Source: a bacterium (GTDB lineage: Bacteria > Actinomycetota > Acidimicrobiia > Spongiisociales > ZC4RG35). From it: a stretch of 64,000 nucleotides of DNA. The stretch lies in the NCBI GenBank assembly GCA_028824015.1, contig JAPPFC010000017.1:1-64000 (forward strand), written 5' to 3'. Positions 54,657 through 64,000 of the stretch are shown piece by piece (positions within the stretch are counted from its first letter, which is position 1; every line of letters starts with the position of its first letter). The notes beneath the pieces are model-generated. The model did not search any database. It was not told the origin of the DNA and was given only the letters and a program-made list of their open reading frames with translations. Made by a program: the position numbers and the translations under genes.

Positions 54657-56006
54657 ATGATGAGGCAGGCAGGGGCGGTTGTGGTAGGCGCCGGGATCGC
54701 GGGGGTGGCGACCTGTTATGACTTGGCGGTGGTCCGGGGGGTGGAGGGAGTGATAGTCGTTGACCCCCGTCCGCCCCTTTCCCTCACATCCGACAAGTCA
54801 TCGGAGTGTTATCGCAACTTCTTCCCCAACAAACCGATGGTCGATCTGACCAACCGCTCCATCGACATCCTCGAAACGCTGAAGGAACAGTCGGACGACT
54901 TCTTCAACATGTCACGGAGGGGATACCTCTTCGTTACCGGTGATCCGGAGCAATTGGCGTCCCTAACCAGGGCGGCTGAGGCGAGTTCGGGGTTTGGAGC
55001 GGGCCCGGTCCGCATCGCCGGGTCTGCTGCCGATGTCGAGGAGGAGACGGGCTTCGATGTCTATCAGAATCCCGAAGCCCTCCTGGACAGGTTCCCGTAT
55101 CTGAGCGACGAAGCCCTGGGCGCCCTGCACGTGCTCCGGGGTGGGTGGTTCAGCGCCCAGCAATTGGGCGCCTGGATGCTGGAGCAGGCCAGAGGACGGG
55201 GCGCCGAGGTGGTCGTCGATGAGGTAGTGGACATCAAGACCCTCCGGGGAAAGGTGGCGGGCGTGTTGTTGAAGTCAGGCGCCCGGATCTCGACACCGGT
55301 GGTCGTCAACGCGGCTGGGCCGATGTCCAAGCCGCTGGCGCGCATGGTGGGGCTTGAGTTGCCCTTGCAGGCCTCGCTTCACCACAAGGTCTCGTTCAGA
55401 GACCACCTTGGAGCGTTTCCCCGTGAGGCGCCCATGCTCCTGTGGACGGACCCGGTGAGTATCGACTGGAGCGGCACCGAGAGGTCCGATCTGGAGGCCG
55501 AAGGCTTCCACGAGTTGTTGGCGGAGATAACCACCCCGGTCTTTGGTCGGCCCGAAGGGGGCTTGGACTCGCCGTTCTTCGAGGCTCTCTGGAACTACCG
55601 GCCCCATGTTCGAGATGATCCGACCTGGCCGGCGCCCCGACCGGACTTCATGTTCCCCGAGGCGGTGTTGCGGGGGATGGCGGCCATGCTGCCTTCTCTG
55701 GCCGGCTACCGCGATCAACTGCCCTACTCGGTTGTGGATGGCGCGTACGTCATGAAGACCCCCGAGAACCTCCCCCTGATCGGCCCGGCGGGCCCCGAGG
55801 GATTCCACCTGGTGACGGGGATGTCGGGATACGGGGTGATGATCTGCGCGGCCGCCGCCGAACTGGTCGGTTCCCACTTGACGGGAAGCGACCTCCCGGG
55901 GTATGCGGACACATTCCTTCTCAGTCGCTACGAGGACCCGGAGTATCTGGCGACACTGGACCTGGTGGACACGGGCGAACTGGCCAAGCAGGGGAAGAAG
56001 CGCTGA
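54657..56006 (+). CDS. FAD-dependent oxidoreductase, DAO family
   Basis: A 449-residue flavoprotein of the D-amino-acid oxidase / sarcosine-dimethylglycine dehydrogenase group. FAD-binding VVVGAGIAGVATCYDLA at the N-terminus, VVNAAGPMSKPLARM in the middle, and NLPLIGPAGPEGFHLVTGMSGYG near the C-terminus. The substrate (an N-methyl or amino acid) cannot be told. ATG 54657, preceded by GGAAGAG, begins the protein; sequence upstream to 54498 is open but not family-like. A 31-base gap leads to an amidohydrolase gene, so the two may act in one catabolic route. Confidence 0.88.
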   Translation: MMRQAGAVVVGAGIAGVATCYDLAVVRGVEGVIVVDPRPPLSLTSDKSSECYRNFFPNKPMVDLTNRSIDILETLKEQSDDFFNMSRRGYLFVTGDPEQLASLTRAAEASSGFGAGPVRIAGSAADVEEETGFDVYQNPEALLDRFPYLSDEALGALHVLRGGWFSAQQLGAWMLEQARGRGAEVVVDEVVDIKTLRGKVAGVLLKSGARISTPVVVNAAGPMSKPLARMVGLELPLQASLHHKVSFRDHLGAFPREAPMLLWTDPVSIDWSGTERSDLEAEGFHELLAEITTPVFGRPEGGLDSPFFEALWNYRPHVRDDPTWPAPRPDFMFPEAVLRGMAAMLPSLAGYRDQLPYSVVDGAYVMKTPENLPLIGPAGPEGFHLVTGMSGYGVMICAAAAELVGSHLTGSDLPGYADTFLLSRYEDPEYLATLDLVDTGELAKQGKKR

Positions 56007-56037
56007 TGACACCCGCTTCAGGCGTTGGAAGGCCGGG

Positions 56038-57396
56038 ATGACCGACTCCAGCATCAAGATTGACCAAGCCCAGTATGTCATCACGGTGGATGATCGGAGA
56101 AGAGTCATCCGAGACGGATCGGTGGTGGTCCGGAACGGGCTCATAAGCCATGTCGGCAAGGCCGACGAACTTCGCCACATCGGCGCGGATCGGGTAATCG
56201 ACGCCACCGACATGGTGGTTACGCCCGGATTCGTGAACGGTCACATGCACATCAGCTACGCGCACTCCGTCCGGGGCGTCTTTCCCGACGATGTCCCCGA
56301 CAGATTGAGACATGTGTTTGCCATGCAGTCGGTGATGACCGAGGAGGAGGAGTACCTCACCACGCTGCTCGGCCTGGTGGAACTACTCGGGACGGGGACC
56401 ACCACCCTCGTCGACCCGGGCACGACCAGATTCCCGGAGGCGTGCCTGGCTGCCTACGACCAGGCGGGGTGCCGGGTGATGATCGGGGAACAGGTGCAGG
56501 ACCGGGAAAACGGATTGCACCTTCCCGTTTATGAAACCGCTGACGCACTGCAACGCCTGGAGGCCTCCATCAAGGCACTGGACGGGCGCCTTTCGGGACG
56601 GGTGCGGGCTTGGGCGATGCCGTTCTCGCTGGAGTTCTGCAGCCCCGAGTTGCTGATAGGCGCCAAGAGGATCGCCGACCACTACGGGACGGCCCTGACG
56701 CTCCATCACTCCGGCGGCGCTCGGACTCCGGGACCCGCGCCGACCGAACGGCTGGCGGAGCTTGGCGTACTCGGTCCCAACCTGCTGCTCTCCCATTGCA
56801 TGGACCTGACGGAGCGGGAGACAGAGCTGATCGCCGGTTCCGGCGCGGCAGTGGTGGTCTGTCCCAGCACGGTCATGAAGGCCGGCGGCGACACCGGCAG
56901 GGGCGGACGACTTCCCGAGTTGTTGGATGCCGGCGTCCCGGTTTCGCTGGGAACGGACTCGGTCAACAGCTCCAATTTCTCCGACATGGTGCGGTGCATG
57001 AACATCGCGGCAACCGTCTACAAGGACGTTCGGGGAGACAGCAGCCTCATACCGGCGGAGACGGCGCTCGAGTTGGCGACCCGGACCGGCGCCGCTGCGC
57101 TTGGGTCCGCCGATTCTCTGGGCGCCGTAGAGGTGGGAAGGAAGGGAGACCTGGTGCTGTTCGACACCCGTCGTCCGGAGTGGCGAGCCCTGGCGAACCC
57201 AGTCCGGAACCTTGTCTATTCCGCGACGGGCGACTCGGTGGAGACGGTGATCGTTGATGGCCGGGTGGTGGTCGAGGAGGGTCGGCCGCGCTTTGCGGGT
57301 GATTTGTGGGAGTTGATTCAAAAGGTCGAGAAGATCGGCGAGCGGGTCCGGGCCGTCACCGGTGTCGGGTTCCCCTCCCGGTGGCCGGTCATCTAG
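56038..57396 (+). CDS. amidohydrolase (Atz/Trz, S-adenosylhomocysteine-deaminase-like)
   Basis: A 452-residue metal-dependent hydrolase or deaminase. Metal ligands are visible as GHMH near residue 68, LHHSGG, SHCMDL and GTDSVNSSN. The C-terminus has the composite-domain strand KGDLVLFDTRRPEW. ATG 56038 follows GGAAGG and starts with the characteristic MTDSSIKIDQAQYVIT. Members deaminate purine-like or triazine substrates; the actual substrate is unknown. Probably co-transcribed with the oxidoreductase. Confidence 0.87.
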   Translation: MTDSSIKIDQAQYVITVDDRRRVIRDGSVVVRNGLISHVGKADELRHIGADRVIDATDMVVTPGFVNGHMHISYAHSVRGVFPDDVPDRLRHVFAMQSVMTEEEEYLTTLLGLVELLGTGTTTLVDPGTTRFPEACLAAYDQAGCRVMIGEQVQDRENGLHLPVYETADALQRLEASIKALDGRLSGRVRAWAMPFSLEFCSPELLIGAKRIADHYGTALTLHHSGGARTPGPAPTERLAELGVLGPNLLLSHCMDLTERETELIAGSGAAVVVCPSTVMKAGGDTGRGGRLPELLDAGVPVSLGTDSVNSSNFSDMVRCMNIAATVYKDVRGDSSLIPAETALELATRTGAAALGSADSLGAVEVGRKGDLVLFDTRRPEWRALANPVRNLVYSATGDSVETVIVDGRVVVEEGRPRFAGDLWELIQKVEKIGERVRAVTGVGFPSRWPVI

Positions 57397-57443
57397 GGGA
57401 TGCCCGGCGTCGCCGAACGGTCGGACTCGAATACTCAAAGCCC

Positions 57444-57474
57444 TTGTGCCTGGACTGGCAAAGCGCGTTATCCT
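57444..57474 (+). promoter_or_regulatory. possible tRNA-Ala promoter
   Basis: TTGTGC (57444-57449) and TATCCT (57469-57474), 19 bases apart, 12 bases before the tRNA. Spacing is long, so tentative. Confidence 0.35.
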
Positions 57475-57485
57475 CCGCCCCGTAA

Positions 57486-57559
57486 GGGGACGTAGCTCAG
57501 CCTGGAAGAGCGCCTGCTTTGCAAGCAGGAGGTCGTGGGTTCAAGTCCCATCGTCTCCA
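57486..57559 (+). tRNA. tRNA-Ala (TGC)
   Basis: Acceptor GGGGACG/CGTCTCC, D-arm GCTC..GAGC, anticodon stem CCTGC/GCAGG with loop TTTGCAA (anticodon TGC), T-arm GTGGG TTCAAGT CCCAT. CCA is not encoded, so it needs the CCA enzyme. Confidence 0.97.
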
Positions 57560-57596
57560 CGCCCCTAATGAGCAGTACCCGAGAGGAGCAGACAAG

Positions 57597-58772
57597 ATGA
57601 ACTCGGCTGTAATCGTAGATGCGGTCCGCACCCCGGCAGGCAGGCGCAAGGGAAAGCTGTCCGGGATCCACGCGGTTGATCTGGCGGCCATTCCCCTTGC
57701 TGCTCTCATGGAGCGCAACGACCTGGATCCCGGATTGGTGGAGGACGTGATCAGCGGCTGCGTCAGCCAGACCGGCGAACAGGGGATAAACATTGCCCGC
57801 AACTCCGCGTTGGCGGCCGGGTTCCCCGAAGATGTGGTGGGGGTGACCATAGACCGGCAGTGCGGATCGTCCCAGCAAGCGGCGCACTTCGCAGCCCAGG
57901 GCGTCATGGCCGGGGCCTACCGGGTGGCCATCGCCGCCGGGGTGGAGTCGATGACCCGGGTGCCGATGGGGGTCACCGCAGAGCTTGGGCCAGGGCTTCC
58001 CTTCGGACCCCTGGTGATGGAGCGCTATGCCAACGGGCTGGTCCCCCAGGGCATCTCGGCGGAGATGGTCGCCGACAAGTGGGGATTGAGCCGCGAAGAG
58101 CTCGACCAGATCTCGCTTCTCTCCCATCAGAGGGCGGCCCGGGCCACCGACGAAGGGCGTTTCCAGTCCCAGATCCAGCCGGTGAGAGTCTCGGTGGGAG
58201 GCGCCGACGAGCTGATGACGGTGGATGAGGGCATTCGCCGGACCACCAGCATGGAGGCGCTGGCAGGACTCCCCCCCGCCTTCAAGGCTGACGGGAAGAT
58301 AACCGCGGGCAACTCGTCTCAGATCTCGGACGGCTCGGCGGCGGTGCTGATCATGGACGAGGACCTGGCCTCCCGTCTCGACCTTGAGCCCATGGCGCGG
58401 TTTGTCTCGTTCGCATTGGCGGGCGTGGATCCGGTGATGATGCTCACCGGGCCGATCCCCGCCACCTCCAAGGTGCTGGAACGCGCCGGCCTGACCATCG
58501 ACGACATCGGGCTGTTCGAGATCAACGAGGCGTTCTCCTCGGTGGTGGGAGCCTGGCGGGCAGAGCACGGAGGCAGTGATGTTGACGGACTGTGGGAGCG
58601 CACCAACGTCAATGGAGGCGCCATCGCCCTCGGTCACCCGTTGGGAGCTTCCGGGGCGAAGCTCCTGACCACCCTTGTTCACGAGATGGTCAGGACCGAC
58701 ACCCGCTACGGGCTGCTGTCGATGTGCGAGGGCGGCGGGATGGCCAACGCCACCATCATCGAGAAGCTCTGA
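57597..58772 (+). CDS. thiolase-family acetyl-CoA C-acetyltransferase
   Basis: A 391-residue thiolase. Nucleophile Cys in DRQCGSSQQA, NVNGGAIALGHPLGASGA with the active-site His, and the C-terminal MCEGGGMANATI with the second Cys. It either condenses acetyl-CoA or cleaves beta-ketoacyl-CoA; direction cannot be told. The start ATG 57597 is preceded by GAGAGGAG, 38 bases after the tRNA. Confidence 0.94.
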   Translation: MNSAVIVDAVRTPAGRRKGKLSGIHAVDLAAIPLAALMERNDLDPGLVEDVISGCVSQTGEQGINIARNSALAAGFPEDVVGVTIDRQCGSSQQAAHFAAQGVMAGAYRVAIAAGVESMTRVPMGVTAELGPGLPFGPLVMERYANGLVPQGISAEMVADKWGLSREELDQISLLSHQRAARATDEGRFQSQIQPVRVSVGGADELMTVDEGIRRTTSMEALAGLPPAFKADGKITAGNSSQISDGSAAVLIMDEDLASRLDLEPMARFVSFALAGVDPVMMLTGPIPATSKVLERAGLTIDDIGLFEINEAFSSVVGAWRAEHGGSDVDGLWERTNVNGGAIALGHPLGASGAKLLTTLVHEMVRTDTRYGLLSMCEGGGMANATIIEKL

Positions 58773-58794
58773 CGGAACCGAGCATGGCTCGGCG

Positions 58795-59055
58795 TTGATC
58801 AGCCTGGTCAACCTGGGCGTCGCCCTGCTGATCGGGGTGGTGGTATGGCGGTTGTGCCTATGGTTCCTACGGGCCATGGCTGCGGCGCCCGGCCAACCGG
58901 ATCCCGAGTCGGTTGTGGAGGCGTACCAGGACTACCGGTGCACCCTGTGCGGGACTGAGCTGACCGTGAGGATGGCCAGCGTCTCGGAGACTTCCCCTCC
59001 CCGCCACTGCCGCGAGGAGATGGTCGCCGTGTGGAGGCCGGAAACCTCTGGCTAG
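58795..59055 (+). CDS. small membrane protein with zinc-ribbon-like tail
   Basis: About 86 residues: one N-terminal membrane helix (LGVALLIGVVVWRLCLWFL) and a short cytosolic domain with YRCTLCGTELTV and PPRHCREEMV, a likely C-x2-C ... H-C metal site seen in small actinobacterial proteins. The start TTG 58795 fits the helix; no strong ribosome site. Its last four bases overlap the end of the convergent crgA gene. Function unknown. Confidence 0.7.
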   Translation: MISLVNLGVALLIGVVVWRLCLWFLRAMAAAPGQPDPESVVEAYQDYRCTLCGTELTVRMASVSETSPPRHCREEMVAVWRPETSG

Positions 59056-59288
59056 CGGTAGCCGGTGGTCATGAGGAACCCGACCGCGATCAGGGCCAGG
59101 CCACCCACCAGCCACAGTTGATCGAGACCCAGCACGAAGCGCAGCAGGACCAGGATCAGGCCCGCTCCCATCAAGCCGGCCATGGTGATCACATACCAGC
59201 GGGGGGAGGGGGCGGCGGCCTTCACCGGGTTCCGGGGAGGGGTGGGCTGGCGGGATCGGGCGCCCTTGCGTTTCTTGGAGACAGGCAT
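59052..59288 (-). CDS. crgA: cell-division protein CrgA
   Basis: A 78-residue protein: basic cytosolic N-terminus (MPVSKKRKGARSRQ), WYVITMAGLMGAGLILVLL and LWLVGGLALIAVGFLMTTGYR as two membrane helices, the CrgA pattern. In actinobacteria CrgA joins the divisome and interacts with septal penicillin-binding proteins. It lies next to trpG as in mycobacteria. The start at 59288 follows AGGAGGG. Confidence 0.88.
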   Translation of the reverse strand: MPVSKKRKGARSRQPTPPRNPVKAAAPSPRWYVITMAGLMGAGLILVLLRFVLGLDQLWLVGGLALIAVGFLMTTGYR

Positions 59289-59422
59289 GGTTCCCTCCTG
59301 GAGAATAGCGGATGCGGCGGGGGCCGCGCGAGCGGATGGCGCGGCGCCGAATCCGGATGACCCGGCCCACCGAGCTACGGGGAGGGTTCGGCCGGGAGGC
59401 TCATTAAGCTAAACGAGTGGTC

Positions 59423-59992
59423 ATGCGGGTCTTGATTCTCGACAACTACGACTCGTTCACCTTCAACTTGGCTCAGTACCTGGGAGAGTTGGGCGCCGAG
59501 CCGAGGGTGGTGAGAAGCGATGTGGTCCCCGCCGCCGAGGCTGCGGCGTGGGATGTGGACAGGCTGGTGATCTCTCCCGGCCCGGGGCGTCCCGAAAACG
59601 CCGGCTTCTCGATCGACTACGTGAAGACCTTCGGTGACCGCGTTCCCACGTTGGGGGTGTGCCTGGGACACCAGGCGATAGCCGTTGCCTACGGTGGGGA
59701 AGTGGGTCCCGCGCCCGAGCCCCGCCATGGGAAGACCTCTCCCATCCGCCACGACCAGAGAGGAGTCTTCGGTGGGTGTGAGAACCCGTTTACGGCCACC
59801 CGATACCACTCGCTGGCCATCACCGCCCTCCCTCCCGAACTGGAAGCCTGCGCTTGGAGCGAGGACGGGGTCATCCAAGGAGTGCGCCACCGGTCCCTTC
59901 CCGTGACCGGCGTGCAGTTCCATCCCGAAAGCATCCTCACCGCCGAGGGGAAGAGATTGCTGGCCAACTTTCTCGGCCCGGACGGGACATGA
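59423..59992 (+). CDS. trpG: anthranilate/para-aminobenzoate synthase glutamine amidotransferase subunit
   Basis: Class I glutaminase feeding ammonia to TrpE or PabB. LILDNYDSFTFNLAQYL, the nucleophile GVCLGHQAIA, and QFHPESI with His-Glu complete the triad. 189 residues; I prefer ATG 59423 to GTG 59417. Divergent from crgA, as in actinobacteria. The pknB-pknA-pbpA-rodA genes that usually follow are absent. Confidence 0.93.
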   Translation: MRVLILDNYDSFTFNLAQYLGELGAEPRVVRSDVVPAAEAAAWDVDRLVISPGPGRPENAGFSIDYVKTFGDRVPTLGVCLGHQAIAVAYGGEVGPAPEPRHGKTSPIRHDQRGVFGGCENPFTATRYHSLAITALPPELEACAWSEDGVIQGVRHRSLPVTGVQFHPESILTAEGKRLLANFLGPDGT

Positions 59993-60005
59993 GCAACCTG
60001 GCATC

Positions 60006-60033
60006 TTGGGGCCGGGGGAGTCGGAGATATATT
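60006..60033 (+). promoter_or_regulatory. predicted aldolase promoter
   Basis: TTGGGG (60006-60011) and TATATT (60028-60033) are 16 bases apart, giving a leader of about 15-20 bases containing AGAGGAGG before the ATG. Confidence 0.5.
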
Positions 60034-60055
60034 CTGGTGCCAGAGGAGGTCCTAC

Positions 60056-61081
<1,026 letters not shown>

Positions 61082-61087
61082 CAGAAC

Positions 61088-62455
61088 ATGTTGAGAGAGC
61101 CCCTCCACGAGACCTGGATCGACTCCAACCGTTTCGTTGCCCGCCGATTCGTCCGCCCGATTCAGAGGTTCATGGAGGTGGAGGCTTCTGCCGGGGCGGC
61201 GCTGCTGCTGATGGCCGTGATAGCCATGGTGTGGGCGAATTCTGCGCTGTCGGACAGCTATTTCGATCTCTGGCACACCCATGTGGAGGTTGCGTTAGGT
61301 TCCATCCACCTGTTCTCCCACTCACTCCAGGACTTTGTCAACGATGCGCTGATGGCCATCTTCTTCTTTGTGGTGGGTCTGGAGATAAAGCGCGAGTTGG
61401 TGCTGGGACGGCTCCGTGATCCCCGGGCTGCGGCGCTCCCCGTGGTGGCCGGCGCGGGTGGAATGCTGGTCCCCGCACTGGTCTATGTGCTGATCGTGAT
61501 GGGAGAGGGAGGCCCGGCGTTGAACGGCTGGGCGGTCCCGACCGCCACCGACATCGCCTTCTCCCTGGGGGTGGTCTCACTTCTGGGGAGCAGGGTGGCG
61601 CCCGGCGCCAAGCTCTTCCTTCTGGCGCTCGCCATCGCCGATGACATCGGGGCGATCGCAATCATCGCCTTCTTCTACTCCGACAGCCTGCAGTGGGACT
61701 GGCTGACCTGGGGGATCCTCACCCTGGTGGCGGTGGCCGTGGCGGGACGAGTCGGAATCCGTGCCCACTCCTTCTACATTCCCATGGCGCTTCTGGCCTG
61801 GTTTTGCGTTTACGAATCGGGCGTCCATCCCACCCTGGTGGGGGTGGCTTTGGCCTTCCTCACGCCCCCGCGCCCCATGTATTCAGCCGAAGATCTCCAT
61901 GGCAAGGGGCGGGCGATCCTCGATTCTTCTCCCCGTCACATAGTCACGGATCAGCAACGGGAACAAGCCGACCACCAAATACTGGCGCTGGCGGACGTGG
62001 CCCGGGAGTCAGTGGCCCCTCTTGTCAGGAACGAGCACCGGTTGCTTTCATGGAGTTCCTTCCTGGTGCTTCCGATCTTTGCCCTGGCCAATGCCGGCGT
62101 GCGTCTGGAAGGGGATGTGGGCCAGTTGTTGCAACCGGTGGCGCTGGGTACCGCCCTGGGGTTGTTGTTGGGAAAGACGGTGGGGATCAGCTTGTTCACA
62201 TGGCTGGCGGTGAGGATGGGATGGGGCATCCTTCCCGAGGGTATGGGCGCCCGTGACGTGGTGGCTCTGGCGGCGGTGGCCGGAATCGGGTTCACGGTGG
62301 CCATCTTCGTCTCCGGGCTGGCCTTCGTCGACCAGGGACTCATAGATCAGGCCAAGCTCGGGATTCTGAGCGGATCGCTGCTCGCCGGGCTGCTGGGATT
62401 CTTCCTGTACAGGTTTGGCCCCGCTCCGCGGTCCCCGGAGGAGGCTTCCGGCTAG
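61088..62455 (+). CDS. nhaA: Na+/H+ antiporter NhaA
   Basis: A 455-residue membrane antiporter. The paired catalytic aspartates appear in ALAIADDIGAIAII and the assembly-helix text PTATDIAFSLGV is conserved; about 12 hydrophobic segments. Expels sodium in exchange for protons, fitting a marine or saline habitat (inference). ATG 61088. Confidence 0.94.
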   Translation: MLREPLHETWIDSNRFVARRFVRPIQRFMEVEASAGAALLLMAVIAMVWANSALSDSYFDLWHTHVEVALGSIHLFSHSLQDFVNDALMAIFFFVVGLEIKRELVLGRLRDPRAAALPVVAGAGGMLVPALVYVLIVMGEGGPALNGWAVPTATDIAFSLGVVSLLGSRVAPGAKLFLLALAIADDIGAIAIIAFFYSDSLQWDWLTWGILTLVAVAVAGRVGIRAHSFYIPMALLAWFCVYESGVHPTLVGVALAFLTPPRPMYSAEDLHGKGRAILDSSPRHIVTDQQREQADHQILALADVARESVAPLVRNEHRLLSWSSFLVLPIFALANAGVRLEGDVGQLLQPVALGTALGLLLGKTVGISLFTWLAVRMGWGILPEGMGARDVVALAAVAGIGFTVAIFVSGLAFVDQGLIDQAKLGILSGSLLAGLLGFFLYRFGPAPRSPEEASG

Positions 62456-62504
62456 TAGGGTTTCACAGTGATGGTTCGTCATTTAAACAGATAAGGAGAA
62501 CTCT

Positions 62505-63605
62505 ATGAAGAAGACGGCATTGATGCTCTTGGTGGTTGCGCTGTTGGCGACGGCCTGCGGCGATGACGCTGAAGAGATCACGACCACGGCGGCGGCCGAC
62601 CAACCGCCGGAGACGGTTGTCGTTGAAGTTGAAGTTCCTGCAGATACGGTAGACGTGCTGGATGAGGTGATTGCCCGCGGCGAGTTGAATTGCGGAGTCA
62701 ACGAGACTATTCCGGGGTTCGGCTACAAGGATGCGGAAGGGACCTTCACGGGCTTCGACGTTGACCTGTGCCGGGCCGTGGCTGCTGCGATTCTCGGAGA
62801 CTCGGAAGCGGTCAGGTTTGAGGCGCTGACCGCCGCCGCCCGCTTCGAGGCTCTGACCTCGGGCCTGATCGACCTGCTGGTGCGAAACACCACGTGGACG
62901 CAGAGCCGTGACACCGACCTGGGTCTCGACTTCGGGCCTACCACCTACTACGACGGCCAGCAGTTGATGGCCAGAGGTGAGCAGGGATTCAGTTCCGGGT
63001 CAGCCCTGGAGGAGATAGAAGGCGCCACGGTTTGCGCCATCGCCGGCACGACGACCGAGAAGAACATGACCGAAGCCGCCAATGCCGCGGGAGTCAACAT
63101 CACCCTCAGCACCTTTGAAGACTTCAATGTGGTGATAGAGGGCTTCAAGTCGGGCGCCTGTGACGTGGTGACCAGCGACGGGTCGACGTTGGTCTCCCGG
63201 AAGGCCACCGAAGGGGATGCTGGTGCGGACTGGGTGATCTTCCCGTCGGTTCCGATTTCCAAGGAGCCCCTCGGTCCCAGCTGGATCCAGAACCAGTCGC
63301 GCATGGGCGACGTGGTCAACTGGACGGTGTTCGCGATGCTGATCGCCGAGGAGAAGGGCATCACGTCGGCCAATGTGGATGACATGTTGAATGTCGACGG
63401 AGAGGCGGGCCGTCTGTTCGGCGCCACCGAGGACGAGTTGCAGACCAAGATGGGTCTCCCGGCGGATGCCTTCTATCAGGTGATCCGCCAGGTCGGCAAC
63501 TATGCCGAGGTCTATGACCGGCACCTGACGCCGCTGGGGCTCGAGCGCGGTTTGAATGCTCTCCAAGCTGATGGAGGCCTTCTCTATCCGCCTCCCGCCC
63601 GATAA
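62505..63605 (+). CDS. aapJ: AapJ-type amino-acid-binding lipoprotein
   Basis: A 366-residue binding protein of the general L-amino-acid transporter family. Lipoprotein signal ending LLATAC, then an acidic/Thr linker, then ARGELNCGVNETIPGFGYKD and FDVDLCRAVAAAILGD, the classical start of AapJ, through DLLVRNTTWTQSRD. AAGGAG lies seven bases before ATG 62505. A second copy begins after a strong terminator. It is the likely partner of the permease/ATPase genes at 14.7-18.8 kb. Confidence 0.93.
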   Translation: MKKTALMLLVVALLATACGDDAEEITTTAAADQPPETVVVEVEVPADTVDVLDEVIARGELNCGVNETIPGFGYKDAEGTFTGFDVDLCRAVAAAILGDSEAVRFEALTAAARFEALTSGLIDLLVRNTTWTQSRDTDLGLDFGPTTYYDGQQLMARGEQGFSSGSALEEIEGATVCAIAGTTTEKNMTEAANAAGVNITLSTFEDFNVVIEGFKSGACDVVTSDGSTLVSRKATEGDAGADWVIFPSVPISKEPLGPSWIQNQSRMGDVVNWTVFAMLIAEEKGITSANVDDMLNVDGEAGRLFGATEDELQTKMGLPADAFYQVIRQVGNYAEVYDRHLTPLGLERGLNALQADGGLLYPPPAR

Positions 63606-63627
63606 TCCTGTCTACGACCGACGATGC

Positions 63628-63670
63628 GATGAGGCCCGGAACCCAGGGTTCCGGGCCTCATCTTTATTTG
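63628..63670 (+). terminator. Rho-independent terminator between the two aapJ-like genes
   Basis: A 17-base perfect stem, GATGAGGCCCGGAACCC (63628-63644) with GGGTTCCGGGCCTCATC (63646-63662), followed by TTTATTTG. It should insulate the first gene from the second. Confidence 0.9.
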
Positions 63671-63682
63671 GGCGGTTGTCCC

Positions 63683-64000
63683 GTGAGACGAGCAACAGCA
63701 GTGCTCTTGGTCCTGTTGGTGGCGGTTGCCGGTTGCGGAGGAGAAGGGGCCGAGGACGTCACAACCACGGCGAGGCCCACGACTACCCAGGTTCCGGCTC
63801 CTGCTGTCCCGGCCGCGGAGGACCTTTTGGATGTGGTGATTGCCCGCGGCGAGTTGAACTGCGGGGTGAACGAGATTCTCCCCGGATTCGGCTACAAGGA
63901 CTCCGAGGGTGCCTTTATCGGCTTCGACGTGGATCTGTGCCGGGCGGTGGCGGCTGCGATTCTCGGCGACGCGGAAGCAGTCAGATACAGGTCGCTCAAC
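63683..64000 (+). CDS. aapJ: second AapJ-type binding lipoprotein, 3' end outside the window
   Basis: The first 106 codons of a paralogue of the gene at 62505. It has a lipoprotein signal (VAVAGCGGEG), a Thr-rich spacer, then IARGELNCGVNEILPGFGYKD and FDVDLCRAVAAAILGD, nearly identical to the first copy. The start is GTG 63683, with no strong ribosome site. Its promoter must lie in the short gap after the terminator, or it depends on read-through. Confidence 0.88.
   Translation, partial: MRRATAVLLVLLVAVAGCGGEGAEDVTTTARPTTTQVPAPAVPAAEDLLDVVIARGELNCGVNEILPGFGYKDSEGAFIGFDVDLCRAVAAAILGDAEAVRYRSLN

Overview
The window is a GC-rich bacterial chromosome segment spanning the replication origin. It carries rpmH, rnpA, yidD, yidC, jag, parA, parB and rsmG, then dnaA, dnaN, recF, a DUF721 gene, gyrB and gyrA. 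A DUF3566 gene after gyrA, crgA next to trpG, trxB-trxA-cwlM beside parAB, an argCJBD-RGH operon, a 13E12-type HNH protein, threonine-rich spacers after lipoprotein signal peptides and many GTG/TTG starts all point to an actinobacterium. A deep lineage such as Acidimicrobiia is my inference, not proven here.

Left part (1-11.2 kb): a minus-strand operon of ROK regulator, M20 peptidase and a ribose-type ABC binding lipoprotein that runs off the edge. Then come a LiaF-like membrane protein, an M3 oligopeptidase, an inositol-monophosphatase-family enzyme, an Lnt-like acyltransferase with Ser at the catalytic Cys position, and acetyl-CoA synthetase. At 11.2-14.7 kb lies an accessory patch: a tiny Cys/His protein, about 600 bases without a convincing gene, a DUF222/13E12 HNH protein, and an orphan nuclease with a FokI-like cleavage domain and no visible methyltransferase. 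At 14.7-26.3 kb are an Aap-type amino-acid ABC transporter (ATPase and two enlarged permeases, no binding protein) and the arginine operon argC-J-B-D-R-G-H, which lacks argF.

Centre (26.3-46.8 kb): a frameshifted M1 aminopeptidase lipoprotein, a CCA-adding-type enzyme, a deacetylase-like protein, a stand-alone pseudokinase resembling the tail of mycobacterial MviN (Rv3910), trxB-trxA, cwlM, two parS sites, then rsmG-parA-parB facing jag-yidC-yidD-rnpA-rpmH. The cobalamin genes cobT-cobS-cobU sit between rpmH and dnaA, where actinobacteria normally have nothing. The dnaA-dnaN gap holds the likely oriC, with few DnaA boxes.

Right part (46.8-64 kb): gyrB-gyrA, DUF3566, an LprG/P55-like lipoprotein and MFS exporter pair on the minus strand, tRNA-Ile(GAT), a DAO-family oxidoreductase and an amidohydrolase, tRNA-Ala(TGC), a thiolase, a small membrane zinc-ribbon protein, crgA, trpG/pabA, class II aldolase, NhaA, and two tandem AapJ-type binding lipoproteins, the second cut by the window end. 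These two are candidate partners for the permeases near 15-19 kb.

Genes are packed tightly: at least fifteen junctions are 4-base ATGA or GTGA overlaps, so translational coupling is the rule. The most novel-looking items are the orphan FokI-like nuclease, the MviN-tail pseudokinase without murJ, the Cys-to-Ser Lnt, the CTG-start rnpA, and the cobTSU insertion beside the origin.
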